52,107 bases of DNA. It comes from an uncultured Pseudomonadota bacterium. Lineage in GTDB: Bacteria > Myxococcota_A > UBA796 > SXON01. The stretch spans positions 1 through 52,107 of the forward strand of contig CAIXRH010000128.1 of the NCBI GenBank assembly GCA_903921785.1, given 5' to 3'. The translations under genes were made by a program, and so were the position numbers. The stretch's first letter is position 1. Each line of letters opens with the position of its first letter. Shown here in pieces: positions 23,657-31,479 of the stretch. The notes below the pieces were generated by a model. That model ran no database searches, was not told the DNA's origin, and was given only the letters and a program-made list of their open reading frames with translations.

Positions 23657-24874
23657 TCAGCTGGCGAACAGCTTGATCGTCGCGGCGGCCTCGCGCGCCA
23701 GCGCCAGGGTGTCCGCGTCGTCGGGGTGCCGCACCACGAGGTTGCCGTCGGAGAGGAACGTCTGCGTCCAGTCGCGGCGCGGGGCGCCGATCGGGAGCAC
23801 GTCCACGCGGGCCAGGTTGGCGCGGTGGCGCTCCACGAAGGTGTCGAGCCCGTCCACCCGCTGGATGCGTCCGCGCCCTTCGGCACGTTTGAACACGATC
23901 GCCGCCGACCACGGGCGGGGTGGCCGGGCCGGGACTCGCCCGTGGACCACGGCCGCGGCCCAGTCCCGGTAGAGGTCCTGATCGTCGGCGTAGTTCATCA
24001 GGTCGACCATGTTGGCGCCCGGGGGACGGCAGGCGATCTCCCCGAAGATGGCCGTTCCGTCGGGCTTTCGGAACCACTCCATGTGGGAGACGCCCGTCCC
24101 CATGCCGAGCGCCGCGACGGCTGCACGGCCGAGCTCCACGCCGCCGCGAAGCTCTGGGAGCTCCACCGAGCGGAAGGCATGGATGATCGGGCTGATCCAC
24201 TCATTGCGGCGGGCGACGAGCACCCCCGGTTCGTACCGGCACACGCTCTCGTAGACGATCCGTCCGTCCACGCAGAGGGTCTCGTAGGTGAACTCGTCGC
24301 CGTCGATGAACTCCTCGACGGTGGCCTCCGGCACGTGCGCCATCGACGCGAGCGCACCTTCAAAACCTTCTTCGTCGTCTACCCGGTGGGTGTCGGCGCC
24401 GCCGGCACCATCGACCGGCTTGAGGATCGCCGGGTAGCCGACGACGCGGATCGCGTCGCGCGCTTCAGCCACCGTCCGCACCCGGACCGTCCGCGGAACC
24501 CGCAGACCCGCGGCCTGCACCCGCTCGCGCATCAGCGGCTTGTCGCGGAAGCCCCGAACGGTGTCCACGCTCATGCCGCGGAGCCCGAGGTCTTCGCGCA
24601 ACTGGGCCGCCAGAAGCGCCACGGGCTCCCAGAGCGCCTCCAGGCGATCGGGGCGGCGGCCGCCGAGCCACGCGTGGATTCGCCTACGTACGTCCACGGG
24701 GTCGCCCATCGCGGGGACGTGCAGATACGAAGCGAGGGAGCGCCGCGCGCTCGGCGGGAGCTCGTGGACGGGCGTGTCGCCCACCCCGTGCACCCGGGCG
24801 CCCACCTCGGCGAGCCCCCGCGTGAATTGCTGCATCTCGGGCGGGTAGCTGGGGGAGAGGAAGACGACGTCCAT
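23657..24874 (-). CDS. ATP-grasp superfamily carboxylate-amine ligase
   Basis: A 405-residue cytoplasmic enzyme expected to couple ATP hydrolysis to forming a bond between a carboxylate and an amine or thiol via an acyl phosphate. The N-terminal pre-ATP-grasp region (1-105) precedes VVGYPAILKPVDGAGGADTH (ATP-contacting Lys and Gly-rich loop), VEEFIDGDEFTYETLCVDG, and the metal-binding EIACRPPGANMVDLM near residue 280. These features are typical of the biotin-carboxylase-like branch used in peptide and amino-acid ligation. Two ATGs are adjacent at 24877 and 24874; I chose the second because TACACT lies exactly seven bases upstream of it. It stands alone, divergent from the ion-channel operon; substrate unknown. 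Confidence 0.85.
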   Translation of the reverse strand: MDVVFLSPSYPPEMQQFTRGLAEVGARVHGVGDTPVHELPPSARRSLASYLHVPAMGDPVDVRRRIHAWLGGRRPDRLEALWEPVALLAAQLREDLGLRGMSVDTVRGFRDKPLMRERVQAAGLRVPRTVRVRTVAEARDAIRVVGYPAILKPVDGAGGADTHRVDDEEGFEGALASMAHVPEATVEEFIDGDEFTYETLCVDGRIVYESVCRYEPGVLVARRNEWISPIIHAFRSVELPELRGGVELGRAAVAALGMGTGVSHMEWFRKPDGTAIFGEIACRPPGANMVDLMNYADDQDLYRDWAAAVVHGRVPARPPRPWSAAIVFKRAEGRGRIQRVDGLDTFVERHRANLARVDVLPIGAPRRDWTQTFLSDGNLVVRHPDDADTLALAREAAATIKLFAS

Positions 24875-24881
24875 CATGGTC

Positions 24882-24887
24882 AGTGTA
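24882..24887 (-). promoter_or_regulatory. -10 hexamer TACACT, 7 nt before the ATG at 24874
   Basis: It forms a back-to-back pair with TAGACT at 24896 on the other strand, eight bases apart (AGTGTA-gccgggtg-TAGACT). This supports the second of two adjacent ATGs as the leaderless start. Confidence 0.5.
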
Positions 24888-24895
24888 GCCGGGTG

Positions 24896-24901
24896 TAGAC
24901 T
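24896..24901 (+). promoter_or_regulatory. -10 hexamer TAGACT of the ion-channel operon
   Basis: It lies 43 bases before the ATG at 24945, giving a leader of about 35 nt with GTGGAG near the start codon. This operon therefore looks leadered, unlike many neighbours. Confidence 0.45.
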
Positions 24902-24944
24902 CCCCGCGCACGGTCACCCAGCCGTGCCCCGCGTGGAGTCAACG

Positions 24945-26276
24945 ATGCGGATCGTAGGTGCAGTCATGTTCGTCGTGCTCGTCTGCCTGTGGCCGATGAC
25001 GGCCATGGCCCAGGATGAAGGCGGGCCTGTCGCGGAGGCGTCGGCGGTCACCGAGGCGGTACCCGTGGCGATGGACGGAACGCCGATCACACCGGCCGTG
25101 ATCGCGCCGGTTGCGGCTGCGGCGCCGCGCGCCTCGGTCATGGTCCTCGACGCGTGGTCCGAGGCGGTCACCTTCACCGAATCCGACCGCAAGGAGTGTC
25201 GCGCCAAACACCACGGCGACGGGCTGTGCCCCGACCAGGCGGCGCGCCTCGGCGACATGCTCACCCTCGATGTCCAGGGCCTCGCGCAGGCGATCGACGA
25301 CGCCGGGGGGGAGTGTGAGTCCCTCGTCCTGTTCCTCGCGGGGCTCCCGATGCGGGGAATCCACCCCTCCCGGTGTGATCCGGACAACGGACACGTTGGC
25401 TTCCTCCTCGCGCGAACGGAAGAGGGAAACGACGCGTGGAAGGAGCTCCTCGGCCACCCCACCGCGTTCCGCAAGGTGGTCCAGGCGACCATTGGCTCGT
25501 CCGACACCCGTTCCTACCCGCGGAAGAACGGATCCGTGCCGCTGATGCTCACCCAGATCCCCACCAGGCCGTTCGTGGCCTTCCTGATCATCGCCCTCGG
25601 CACCCTGGCCATCGTGGGCTTCCTCGGGCGCACCACCGCGCTGCTGCGCGACCCGAGCGGCTCCGCCGACCGTGAGGAGCGGCTCCGCCCCTACAGCCTC
25701 TCCCGGGTGCAGCAGGCGTTCTGGTTCGTGCTCTCGGTGCTCGCCTACCTCTTCGTATGGCTGATGACCGGTGAGCTCGACAGCCTTTCGACCTCGGTCC
25801 TCGCGCTCATCTCCATCAGCAGCGGCACGGCCCTCGCGAGCGAGGCCCTGGGGAGCTCCCACACCACGCGCCTCATCAGCAAGGAGAAGAAGCTCCGGGA
25901 GCAAGCGCTGCGGCTCTACGCCTCCCGGGCCAGGCTCGACGGGGCCGACCACACCGACGACGAGCGGCGCACCGCCGACGACGCCGTGCGCCTCAATGAA
26001 GAGGCGCTCAGCGCGCTCCAGGCTGCCATTCGCAAGGGGGAGACCGAGGGCTTCTTCACCGACCTGGTGCGGGATCCCGCCGGGGTGAGCCTCCAGCGGG
26101 CGCAGATCGCGGTGTGGACGGTGGTCCTCGGGGTGATCTTCGTCTACGAGGTCTATGCGCGGCTGACCATGCCCGAGTTCAGCGCGACCTTGTTGAGCCT
26201 CATGGGCATCAGCTCGGGCACCTACCTCGCCGGCAAGACCGTGAGCGGGGCAGGAACCGAGTCGGCGGCGGGCTGA
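24945..26276 (+). CDS. membrane protein with duplicated transmembrane hairpin, partner of the ion-channel gene
   Basis: A 443-residue protein. A signal peptide (MRIVGAVMFVVLVCLWPMTAMA) is followed by an extracytoplasmic domain (about 65-205) with four to five cysteines (KECRAKHHGDGLC, GECES, SRCDPDNGH) that may form disulfides. Then comes one helix (208-227) and a pair of related two-helix hairpins: residues 251-300 (SLSRVQQAFW...ISISSGTALASE) and 382-431 (SLQRAQIAVW...MGISSGTYLAGK). Both begin with an RxQxAxW motif and end with ISSGTxLA. A charged helical segment (about 310-375) separates them. The first hairpin resembles a family of uncharacterised bacterial membrane proteins with the AFW...TGELD...SVLAL pattern. 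It ends three bases before the channel gene and should be cotranscribed with it. Confidence 0.8.
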   Translation: MRIVGAVMFVVLVCLWPMTAMAQDEGGPVAEASAVTEAVPVAMDGTPITPAVIAPVAAAAPRASVMVLDAWSEAVTFTESDRKECRAKHHGDGLCPDQAARLGDMLTLDVQGLAQAIDDAGGECESLVLFLAGLPMRGIHPSRCDPDNGHVGFLLARTEEGNDAWKELLGHPTAFRKVVQATIGSSDTRSYPRKNGSVPLMLTQIPTRPFVAFLIIALGTLAIVGFLGRTTALLRDPSGSADREERLRPYSLSRVQQAFWFVLSVLAYLFVWLMTGELDSLSTSVLALISISSGTALASEALGSSHTTRLISKEKKLREQALRLYASRARLDGADHTDDERRTADDAVRLNEEALSALQAAIRKGETEGFFTDLVRDPAGVSLQRAQIAVWTVVLGVIFVYEVYARLTMPEFSATLLSLMGISSGTYLAGKTVSGAGTESAAG

Positions 26277-26279
26277 GGC

Positions 26280-27347
26280 GTGGGTGCCCTCTTCTGGCTT
26301 CTCGCGGCGGTCGCGGCGGCGCCGGCGCTCGCCGGGCCGCCCACGCTGCCGGAACCGGGCGGCCTTGGCGACGCGGACTCGGGGGAGCCGGCCCCGGCCG
26401 TTCCGACCGCGGGCGCGGCGGCCGATCCGGCTGCGGGGCGCCCCCCTTCGTGTGTGGTCGGGGTGTACGTCATCAACCTCAACCACCTCTCCCCGGCGGA
26501 TCACAGCTTCGGCGCCGACTACTGGATCTGGTCGGACTGCGGGGCCAACTACACGCCGCTCACCGGCGTCAAGATGATCAACGGCCGAAAGCCCGACCGC
26601 GGGGACGAGATCGTCGGGCCGCTCGAGCGGGTGCCCGGCCGCTGGTGGGCCTACCGCAAGGTGAGCGCCAGCTTCGACCACGAGTGGGACATGGCGGCGT
26701 TCCCCTTCGACCACCACACCCTGGAGATGGTCTTCGAGTACACCGACGACGAGGTGCAGGCGTTCCGGCTCCTCCCCGACCTCCCGGGCACCCGGATCGA
26801 CCCCGAGGCCCACCTCGACGGCTGGTCGATCGGCCCCGCGTTGGTCCGGGGATGGACCTACACCTACCCTACGGTCTTCGGGGATCCGAAGCTCGCCGGC
26901 CGTAGCACCAGCGACTACTCCCGACTCACCGTGTCCGTGGCGGTCGATCGCACCGGCCTCGGCACCTTCGCCAAGCTCATCGCCGGCGTCGTCAGCGCGG
27001 TGCTGGTCGCTCAGCTCTCCTTCCGGCTGGACGCTCGGCAGACGTCGCTGATGAGCTCCCGGATGAGCATGGTCGTGGGTGCGCTGTTCGCGGTGGTGGT
27101 GAACATGCGCGCGGTGGAGTCGGTGCTCGGTCGGTCGGAGGACTTCACCCTCATCGACCGGGTGCACCTCGTCGCGCTCGCGCAGGTGGTGATCTGCGGG
27201 TCGCTCGCCATCCTCTCCCGCCGGATGGTCGAGGAGGGCCGGGAGGCGCTCGCGGCGAAGCTGGACCGCTGGGGGTTCGTCCTCGGCTTTGTGTGGTTCT
27301 TCGGGGCGGTTGGGCTGCTCATCGGGGTGCAGTCGCTGCTCGGCTAG
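26280..27347 (+). CDS. prokaryotic pentameric ligand-gated ion channel subunit
   Basis: A 355-residue protein with the layout of the Cys-loop receptor superfamily (GLIC/ELIC-like). A signal peptide (1-19) and Pro/Ala linker lead into a beta-sandwich ligand-binding domain with VVGVYVINLNHL and ADYWIWSDC, the diagnostic FPFD motif of the pre-M1 loop region at 141-144 (DMAAFPFDHHTLEMVFEY), and four hydrophobic segments: M1 (about 229-250), M2 (258-280), M3 (294-315, starting at the family phrase FTLIDRVHL) and M4 (331-353). There is no Cys-loop disulfide, as usual for bacterial members. It should form a homopentameric channel gated by an extracellular ligand or protons; the ligand and ion selectivity cannot be read. 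GTG start, three bases after the partner's stop codon. Confidence 0.8.
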   Translation: MGALFWLLAAVAAAPALAGPPTLPEPGGLGDADSGEPAPAVPTAGAAADPAAGRPPSCVVGVYVINLNHLSPADHSFGADYWIWSDCGANYTPLTGVKMINGRKPDRGDEIVGPLERVPGRWWAYRKVSASFDHEWDMAAFPFDHHTLEMVFEYTDDEVQAFRLLPDLPGTRIDPEAHLDGWSIGPALVRGWTYTYPTVFGDPKLAGRSTSDYSRLTVSVAVDRTGLGTFAKLIAGVVSAVLVAQLSFRLDARQTSLMSSRMSMVVGALFAVVVNMRAVESVLGRSEDFTLIDRVHLVALAQVVICGSLAILSRRMVEEGREALAAKLDRWGFVLGFVWFFGAVGLLIGVQSLLG

Positions 27348-27359
27348 CCCGGGTCGGTC

Positions 27360-28682
27360 TCACCACCGCAGCTTCTGCCGCCCGAGCGCGAGCTCCAGCC
27401 CACGGATCCCGTGCGCAGCGTCGCCGATCACGTCAAGGTAGAGCTGCGGATCGCGGGTGCGCATCGCGTCGAGGTCGTCAAAGGTGCCCTGCTTCTTCAG
27501 GGCCCGGATCGTCACCACGAGGTTCTGGGCGGCGCCTTCGATCTGGGTGAGCTGAAGGTCGTCGGGGCTGAACAGCCCGAGGATCTGGAGGCGGCTCATC
27601 GACTCCAGCCAGTGCCCGAGGAACTTCATCCGCTGAACCAGGAGCTTCTCGCGGAACTCGCGGTGCTGGGTGATGGCGGCGTCGTAGATGCCCAGCTCGA
27701 TCGGGAGCCGGTAGAGCAGGAGCGGCCCCTGCGCGCTCACGTACTTCCGGTCCTCGGGTTTTCCGAAGCCGCGCGCGACCGCGTACGCGGTGCCTTGGAG
27801 GAGATGCGCGCCACCGCAGGTGTAGGAGAACAGGGGCTGCCCCTTGCGCTCGAAGGGTTCGCCCGCCCTCATGGCGTCGAACATGAACTTCGACTCGCGG
27901 GTGAGCAGCAGCACCATCGCGTCCGTGAGGCTGTCGAGGTCCATCGGGGTGCCGTTCTCGGCTACCCAACGCAGGTCCGCGTCGGGGGCCCAGGCGGCGA
28001 GCGCCTGTACGCCCCAGGGCATGTCGTTGGGGTCCTTGAAGCTCGACTTGTTCTCTGAGGCCTTGAGCCACGTCTTCAAGAGCGTGTAGCGGTACAGGTC
28101 GGCCGCGGTCACGGCCGAAGCGCCCATCGGGAACGAAGCGTCGGGCGTGACCCCCACTTCGCTGAGGTTCTTGAGGATGAGGTCGGTGTGCGACTCCACC
28201 GGCACGCCCCCCCGTTCAGCGGGGAAGCCCACGAAGGTGAGCGGGCCGATGGTGCGCGGCTCGGCGTACACCGAGAAGAGGTAGGGCACCGCGGGCAGCT
28301 GGTTGGTGAGCCGGAATTCAGGGCCGCGGGCGAGGATTCCATGGGCGATGGCCCAGGCGTTGTCGGGGTCCCCGTCGCGGGCCTCCACCACCTTGCCGAG
28401 GGTGAGCAGCGTCTCGTCGTAGTCGGGGATCGTCGGGATGGGCCGGCTCACCGCATCCTCGTGGGGCGGAGCCACGGGGCTGAGCTCCCGGATGTTCTCC
28501 ACGGTCCACACCCGCCCGGTGGGGGGGGCGGTGGGCGCGGGCGCGGGTTCCGGCGCAGGGACGATGGGCGCGCTGGCTTCGTCGTCGTCGAGGCGAGGAT
28601 CCTGCCCCTGCGTGGCGCGGAGCACCCCGAGGGTGGCCACGAGGGCCACCAGCCCGAGGAGCGCGCCGGTGGAGCGTTTCAC
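27360..28682 (-). CDS. membrane-anchored hypothetical protein, coupled to the glycan-binding gene
   Basis: A 440-residue protein starting at GTG one base after the upstream stop codon (TGA-C-GTG). Residues 6-24 are a hydrophobic anchor or uncleaved signal; 30-57 are a Pro/Ala linker. The remaining about 380 residues are mainly helical, with one conspicuous segment YTCGGAHLLQGTAYAVARGFG in which Cys-Gly-Gly-His resembles an active-site loop. No family is recognised. Its tight spacing with the propeller protein suggests they work together outside the cytoplasm. Confidence 0.75.
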   Translation of the reverse strand: MKRSTGALLGLVALVATLGVLRATQGQDPRLDDDEASAPIVPAPEPAPAPTAPPTGRVWTVENIRELSPVAPPHEDAVSRPIPTIPDYDETLLTLGKVVEARDGDPDNAWAIAHGILARGPEFRLTNQLPAVPYLFSVYAEPRTIGPLTFVGFPAERGGVPVESHTDLILKNLSEVGVTPDASFPMGASAVTAADLYRYTLLKTWLKASENKSSFKDPNDMPWGVQALAAWAPDADLRWVAENGTPMDLDSLTDAMVLLLTRESKFMFDAMRAGEPFERKGQPLFSYTCGGAHLLQGTAYAVARGFGKPEDRKYVSAQGPLLLYRLPIELGIYDAAITQHREFREKLLVQRMKFLGHWLESMSRLQILGLFSPDDLQLTQIEGAAQNLVVTIRALKKQGTFDDLDAMRTRDPQLYLDVIGDAAHGIRGLELALGRQKLRW

Positions 28683-28683
28683 G

Positions 28684-30525
28684 TCACTTCTTGCCTTCGG
28701 CCTTCTTGGCCGCGGCGGCCTCTTCCTGGGCCTGCACCTCGTCGAGGTGCATCTGCATCGCGTCCACCGGGGTGATGCTGTCTCGATCGGTGATGAGCAC
28801 AGTGCCCTGGTACACGGCGAAGCGGGGGTGGATCAGATCGTGGTCCACCGCGCGGACCTTCCATTCGAGCTTGCCGGGCTTCTTGAACTTGAACACCCAG
28901 CCGGTGTCGGTGAGGCACCACATCTCGCCCTTCTCGTCGAGCGTCACGTCGAGGTCCTCGAACCCCTCGCCGAGGATCGCCTGATCGATGACCGTGCCAT
29001 AGCGGAAACCATCGGCGTTGTAGGTAACGATCTTGCGTCCGAAGGCCATGTAGAGCTTGCCGTCGTCGCCGACCTCCACCGCGTTCGGGGTGCCGTCCTG
29101 GATCACCCACGCGCCGAGCTTCTCCGACTTGGGGTCGAAGACGACGGCATCATTCCCGATGATCGCGACGATCTGCTTCTTCTTCGGCATCCAGGCCAGG
29201 TAGCCCTCGCCGCCGACCTTGGGCTGCACCGCGTCGTCCACCGGCACGGTCCAGCCGATCTTGCCGTTGCCCTCTTCGTCGAAGATCTGGAGGCGACCCG
29301 CGGCGTCCAGCACCATGAAGCCGTCGGCGTCCTTGCCGGGGATCAGCTCGATGTCGACGGGGTTTTCGAAGGAGCCGCTGTCCTCGTTCGCCATGGAGCC
29401 GGCCGCGTACCAGGGCCGGCGAGAGCTGAACCAGTAGTCGCTGACGTCCTTGGGGGCGCCCCACTGCTTGTCGGAGACGCCCGCCGGGGAGAACCGCTGG
29501 ATCCGGTTGTTGCCGACGTCGGCCACGTAGGGGATGCCCAGGCGATCCACCTCGATGGCCAGGGGCTCGCCGAAGCTCTGGAATGCTCCGACCTCCCAGC
29601 CTTTCTCGCCGAAGGCCCGGATGTTGTGGCGGCCGCCGCTCGCGAGGTCGCGCCAGGCCCAGAAGTACTCGACGTCGTCCTGGATCGCCTCCTGCTGGCG
29701 TCCGATCGCACGCATCGCCGCGTACTCCAGCCCCGGGATGCCGGAGGGGTCCTTCAGCTTCTTGAGCGCCTTCATCGCGATCTCGTCGGGGACGAGGCCG
29801 GCGGCGCGGTACCCGGCCGGCACCAGCGCGCTGACCTTCTTGCGCAGGTACTCGGGGCCTTCGCCCGCGGCGTCCATCAGGAACTGGAGCGAAGCTTCGT
29901 CTTCGGGCTCGGCCTTGTGCTTCTCGTAGGCGGCGAGCGCCAGCTCCTCGTACTTCTTCTGGAGCGCGAGGCCCTCCTTGGAGTCGCGCCACGCGTCGAC
30001 CTTCTCGACGGCGCGGGCGCGCTCGCCCTCGGTGAAGTTCACCGCGATCTCGGAGATGAACATGTCGGTGTAGACGCCGCCTTCGAAGGACTCCACCACC
30101 TCCACGCGCACCTTGCGCCCGGTGACCGAGAGCGGCAGGTCCACCCGCTTCATCTCGTCCTGGATGCGCACGGTGTCGCCGACCTTGGCGCCATCCACCC
30201 ACAGCTGGATCACCTTCGGGCGCGCGTATTCTTTGTAGGTGCGGGTGCCCTTCTCCATGTCGCCTGGCCAGATCGACACGTCTTCGAGCTTGGTGGCCGT
30301 GCCCAGATCGATCTCGATCCAGCTCGCCGCGCCGGGGCCCATCTCGCCTTCGGCCCAGCCGGTCTCGAAGAGGCCGTCGAACGCGAGGTCGGCGGTGTGC
30401 TTGCCCGCGGAGTCGGTCATGAACGAGGAGGCGGTGATCGCCGAGCCGGCGAGCGCCGGGGTGCTCAGGATCACGGCGCCGACGGTGAGGCAGCCGCGGA
30501 GGATCGAGGAGCGGGACAGGTGCAT
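28684..30525 (-). CDS. secreted glycan-binding (F5/8- or NADase-type) and beta-propeller protein
   Basis: A 613-residue exported protein. A signal peptide (ending STPALAGS) is followed by a domain at about residues 28-165 with ASSFMTDSAGKHTADLAFDG and GWAEGEMGPGAASWIEIDLG, the pattern of a discoidin/F5-8 type or NADase-type glycan-binding domain. A helical stretch with HEAT-like spacing follows (170-290), then NHL/PQQ-like propeller strands from about 300 (DVGNNRIQRFSPAG, GFMVLDAAGRLQIFDEEGN, GKLYMAFGRKIVTYNADG). The tail is Glu/Ala/Lys-rich (AQEEAAAAKKAEGKK). I chose the ATG at 30525 over a TTG at 30531 because GGAG lies eight bases upstream; TACGCT at 30552-30557 is a plausible -10. First gene of an operon with the membrane-anchored protein downstream. 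Confidence 0.82.
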   Translation of the reverse strand: MHLSRSSILRGCLTVGAVILSTPALAGSAITASSFMTDSAGKHTADLAFDGLFETGWAEGEMGPGAASWIEIDLGTATKLEDVSIWPGDMEKGTRTYKEYARPKVIQLWVDGAKVGDTVRIQDEMKRVDLPLSVTGRKVRVEVVESFEGGVYTDMFISEIAVNFTEGERARAVEKVDAWRDSKEGLALQKKYEELALAAYEKHKAEPEDEASLQFLMDAAGEGPEYLRKKVSALVPAGYRAAGLVPDEIAMKALKKLKDPSGIPGLEYAAMRAIGRQQEAIQDDVEYFWAWRDLASGGRHNIRAFGEKGWEVGAFQSFGEPLAIEVDRLGIPYVADVGNNRIQRFSPAGVSDKQWGAPKDVSDYWFSSRRPWYAAGSMANEDSGSFENPVDIELIPGKDADGFMVLDAAGRLQIFDEEGNGKIGWTVPVDDAVQPKVGGEGYLAWMPKKKQIVAIIGNDAVVFDPKSEKLGAWVIQDGTPNAVEVGDDGKLYMAFGRKIVTYNADGFRYGTVIDQAILGEGFEDLDVTLDEKGEMWCLTDTGWVFKFKKPGKLEWKVRAVDHDLIHPRFAVYQGTVLITDRDSITPVDAMQMHLDEVQAQEEAAAAKKAEGKK

Positions 30526-30627
30526 GCGCAAGACTCCGAGTTCGCCGGTTAGCGTACGGAAGGGTGGACCGCCAAAGCGGGGGGTGCCAAAGGTGCGTGA
30601 GATGACGGCTCGCGCCGCCGCGGATGA

Positions 30628-30641
30628 ACCCGTCGGCGGGT
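30628..30641. terminator. small hairpin behind the gene ending at 30655
   Basis: ACCCG-TCGG-CGGGT forms a 5-bp stem with a UUCG-like tetraloop (TCGG) downstream of the minus-strand stop codon. No T-run is present. Confidence 0.25.
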
Positions 30642-30654
30642 CGGAGCGTCCCGA

Positions 30655-31431
30655 TCAGCGGAAGATGTAGCCGACCAGGGTGGCCAGTTCGCCCGACGGG
30701 GCGAACGCGTCGGCGGGGTCGAGCCCGCCGGTCGCCCGGAGCTGTAGCAGCAGCGGGACGTCGGTCGGCGCGAGCGACAACGCGAGGAGGGCCTCGCCGC
30801 GCAAGGTCCAGGCGAAGGTGGCGGGCTCCCACTCCACGTGTGCTTCGGCGCGCGCGAGGAAGACGTCATCGAGGTTGCCGCCCCCGCCGAGCCCTCCCGT
30901 GACCATCAGCTCCCCACGACCGGGTCCGCCGCCGGTGGGGTAACGAACCGTGCTGCGGCCCCCGAACGTCGGCCCGAGCCAGCCGGTTCGCGACGGGATG
31001 TCGGCCAGCTTCAGGAGGTCGACCAGGCCTTCGCCGCCCAAGTCCATGCGGAGGGCGTCGCCCTCCCAGGCGTCGGCGCCGAGGGTGAAACACGGCGAGC
31101 CGAGCACGAGCGGCTCCTCGGGCTTGGGCGGGGGGCCGGTGGGATGGGCGGGAGGCGGAGCGTGATTGGTCTCCGAACGTTCATCGCGTTGGGAGCTGCT
31201 GCGGGGCATGAAGACCGGGGTGACGCACCCCGCCCGGATGTCCCACTTCCGCATCAACGGGAGCGCCTCGGTGGGGGGACCCACCGCCGCCCCGACCCAG
31301 ATGGAGCCCCCGCCGGTGCTGGCCGCCACGCCCGACGCGGCGTCACCGGAGTCGTCCACGATCACGACGGCACCGACGCCGACATCCTCGAAGATTCCCG
31401 CCTTGGCGGCGGTCAGGGCCCAAAGGAGCAT
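30655..31431 (-). CDS. secreted hypothetical protein
   Basis: A 258-residue exported protein. The chosen ATG gives the short signal MLLWALTAAKA followed by GIFEDVG, and lies five bases downstream of TACACT; the in-frame ATG ten codons earlier has no such support. A Gly/Ala-rich stretch, a Pro-rich linker (PPAHPTGPPPKPEEP) and a beta-rich C-terminus with the repeat-like VTGGLGGGGNLDDVF follow. Two cysteines (AGCVTP and SPCFTLG) could pair. The N-terminal segments VGVGAVVIVDDSG and GGGSIWVGAAVG might be an outer-membrane-associated fold. No function is recognised. It reads away from the flippase-like gene cluster start. Confidence 0.68.
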   Translation of the reverse strand: MLLWALTAAKAGIFEDVGVGAVVIVDDSGDAASGVAASTGGGSIWVGAAVGPPTEALPLMRKWDIRAGCVTPVFMPRSSSQRDERSETNHAPPPAHPTGPPPKPEEPLVLGSPCFTLGADAWEGDALRMDLGGEGLVDLLKLADIPSRTGWLGPTFGGRSTVRYPTGGGPGRGELMVTGGLGGGGNLDDVFLARAEAHVEWEPATFAWTLRGEALLALSLAPTDVPLLLQLRATGGLDPADAFAPSGELATLVGYIFR

Positions 31432-31436
31432 GCCGC

Positions 31437-31442
31437 AGTGTA
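31437..31442 (-). promoter_or_regulatory. -10 hexamer TACACT, 5 nt before the ATG at 31431
   Basis: TACACT then GCGGC then ATG, with no Shine-Dalgarno sequence; decides between two in-frame ATG codons. Confidence 0.42.
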
Positions 31443-31479
31443 GCGCGCTTTCACGCGCCATGGCCCGCGCAACGACCCT

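Noticed and set aside
28438-30552. A 704-codon plus-strand frame opposite the glycan-binding gene, and similar long frames at 22787-24898 and 36806-39400
   Set aside because: Composition is His/Arg/Ala/Gly/Val-rich without any domain, and the opposite strand encodes clear proteins.
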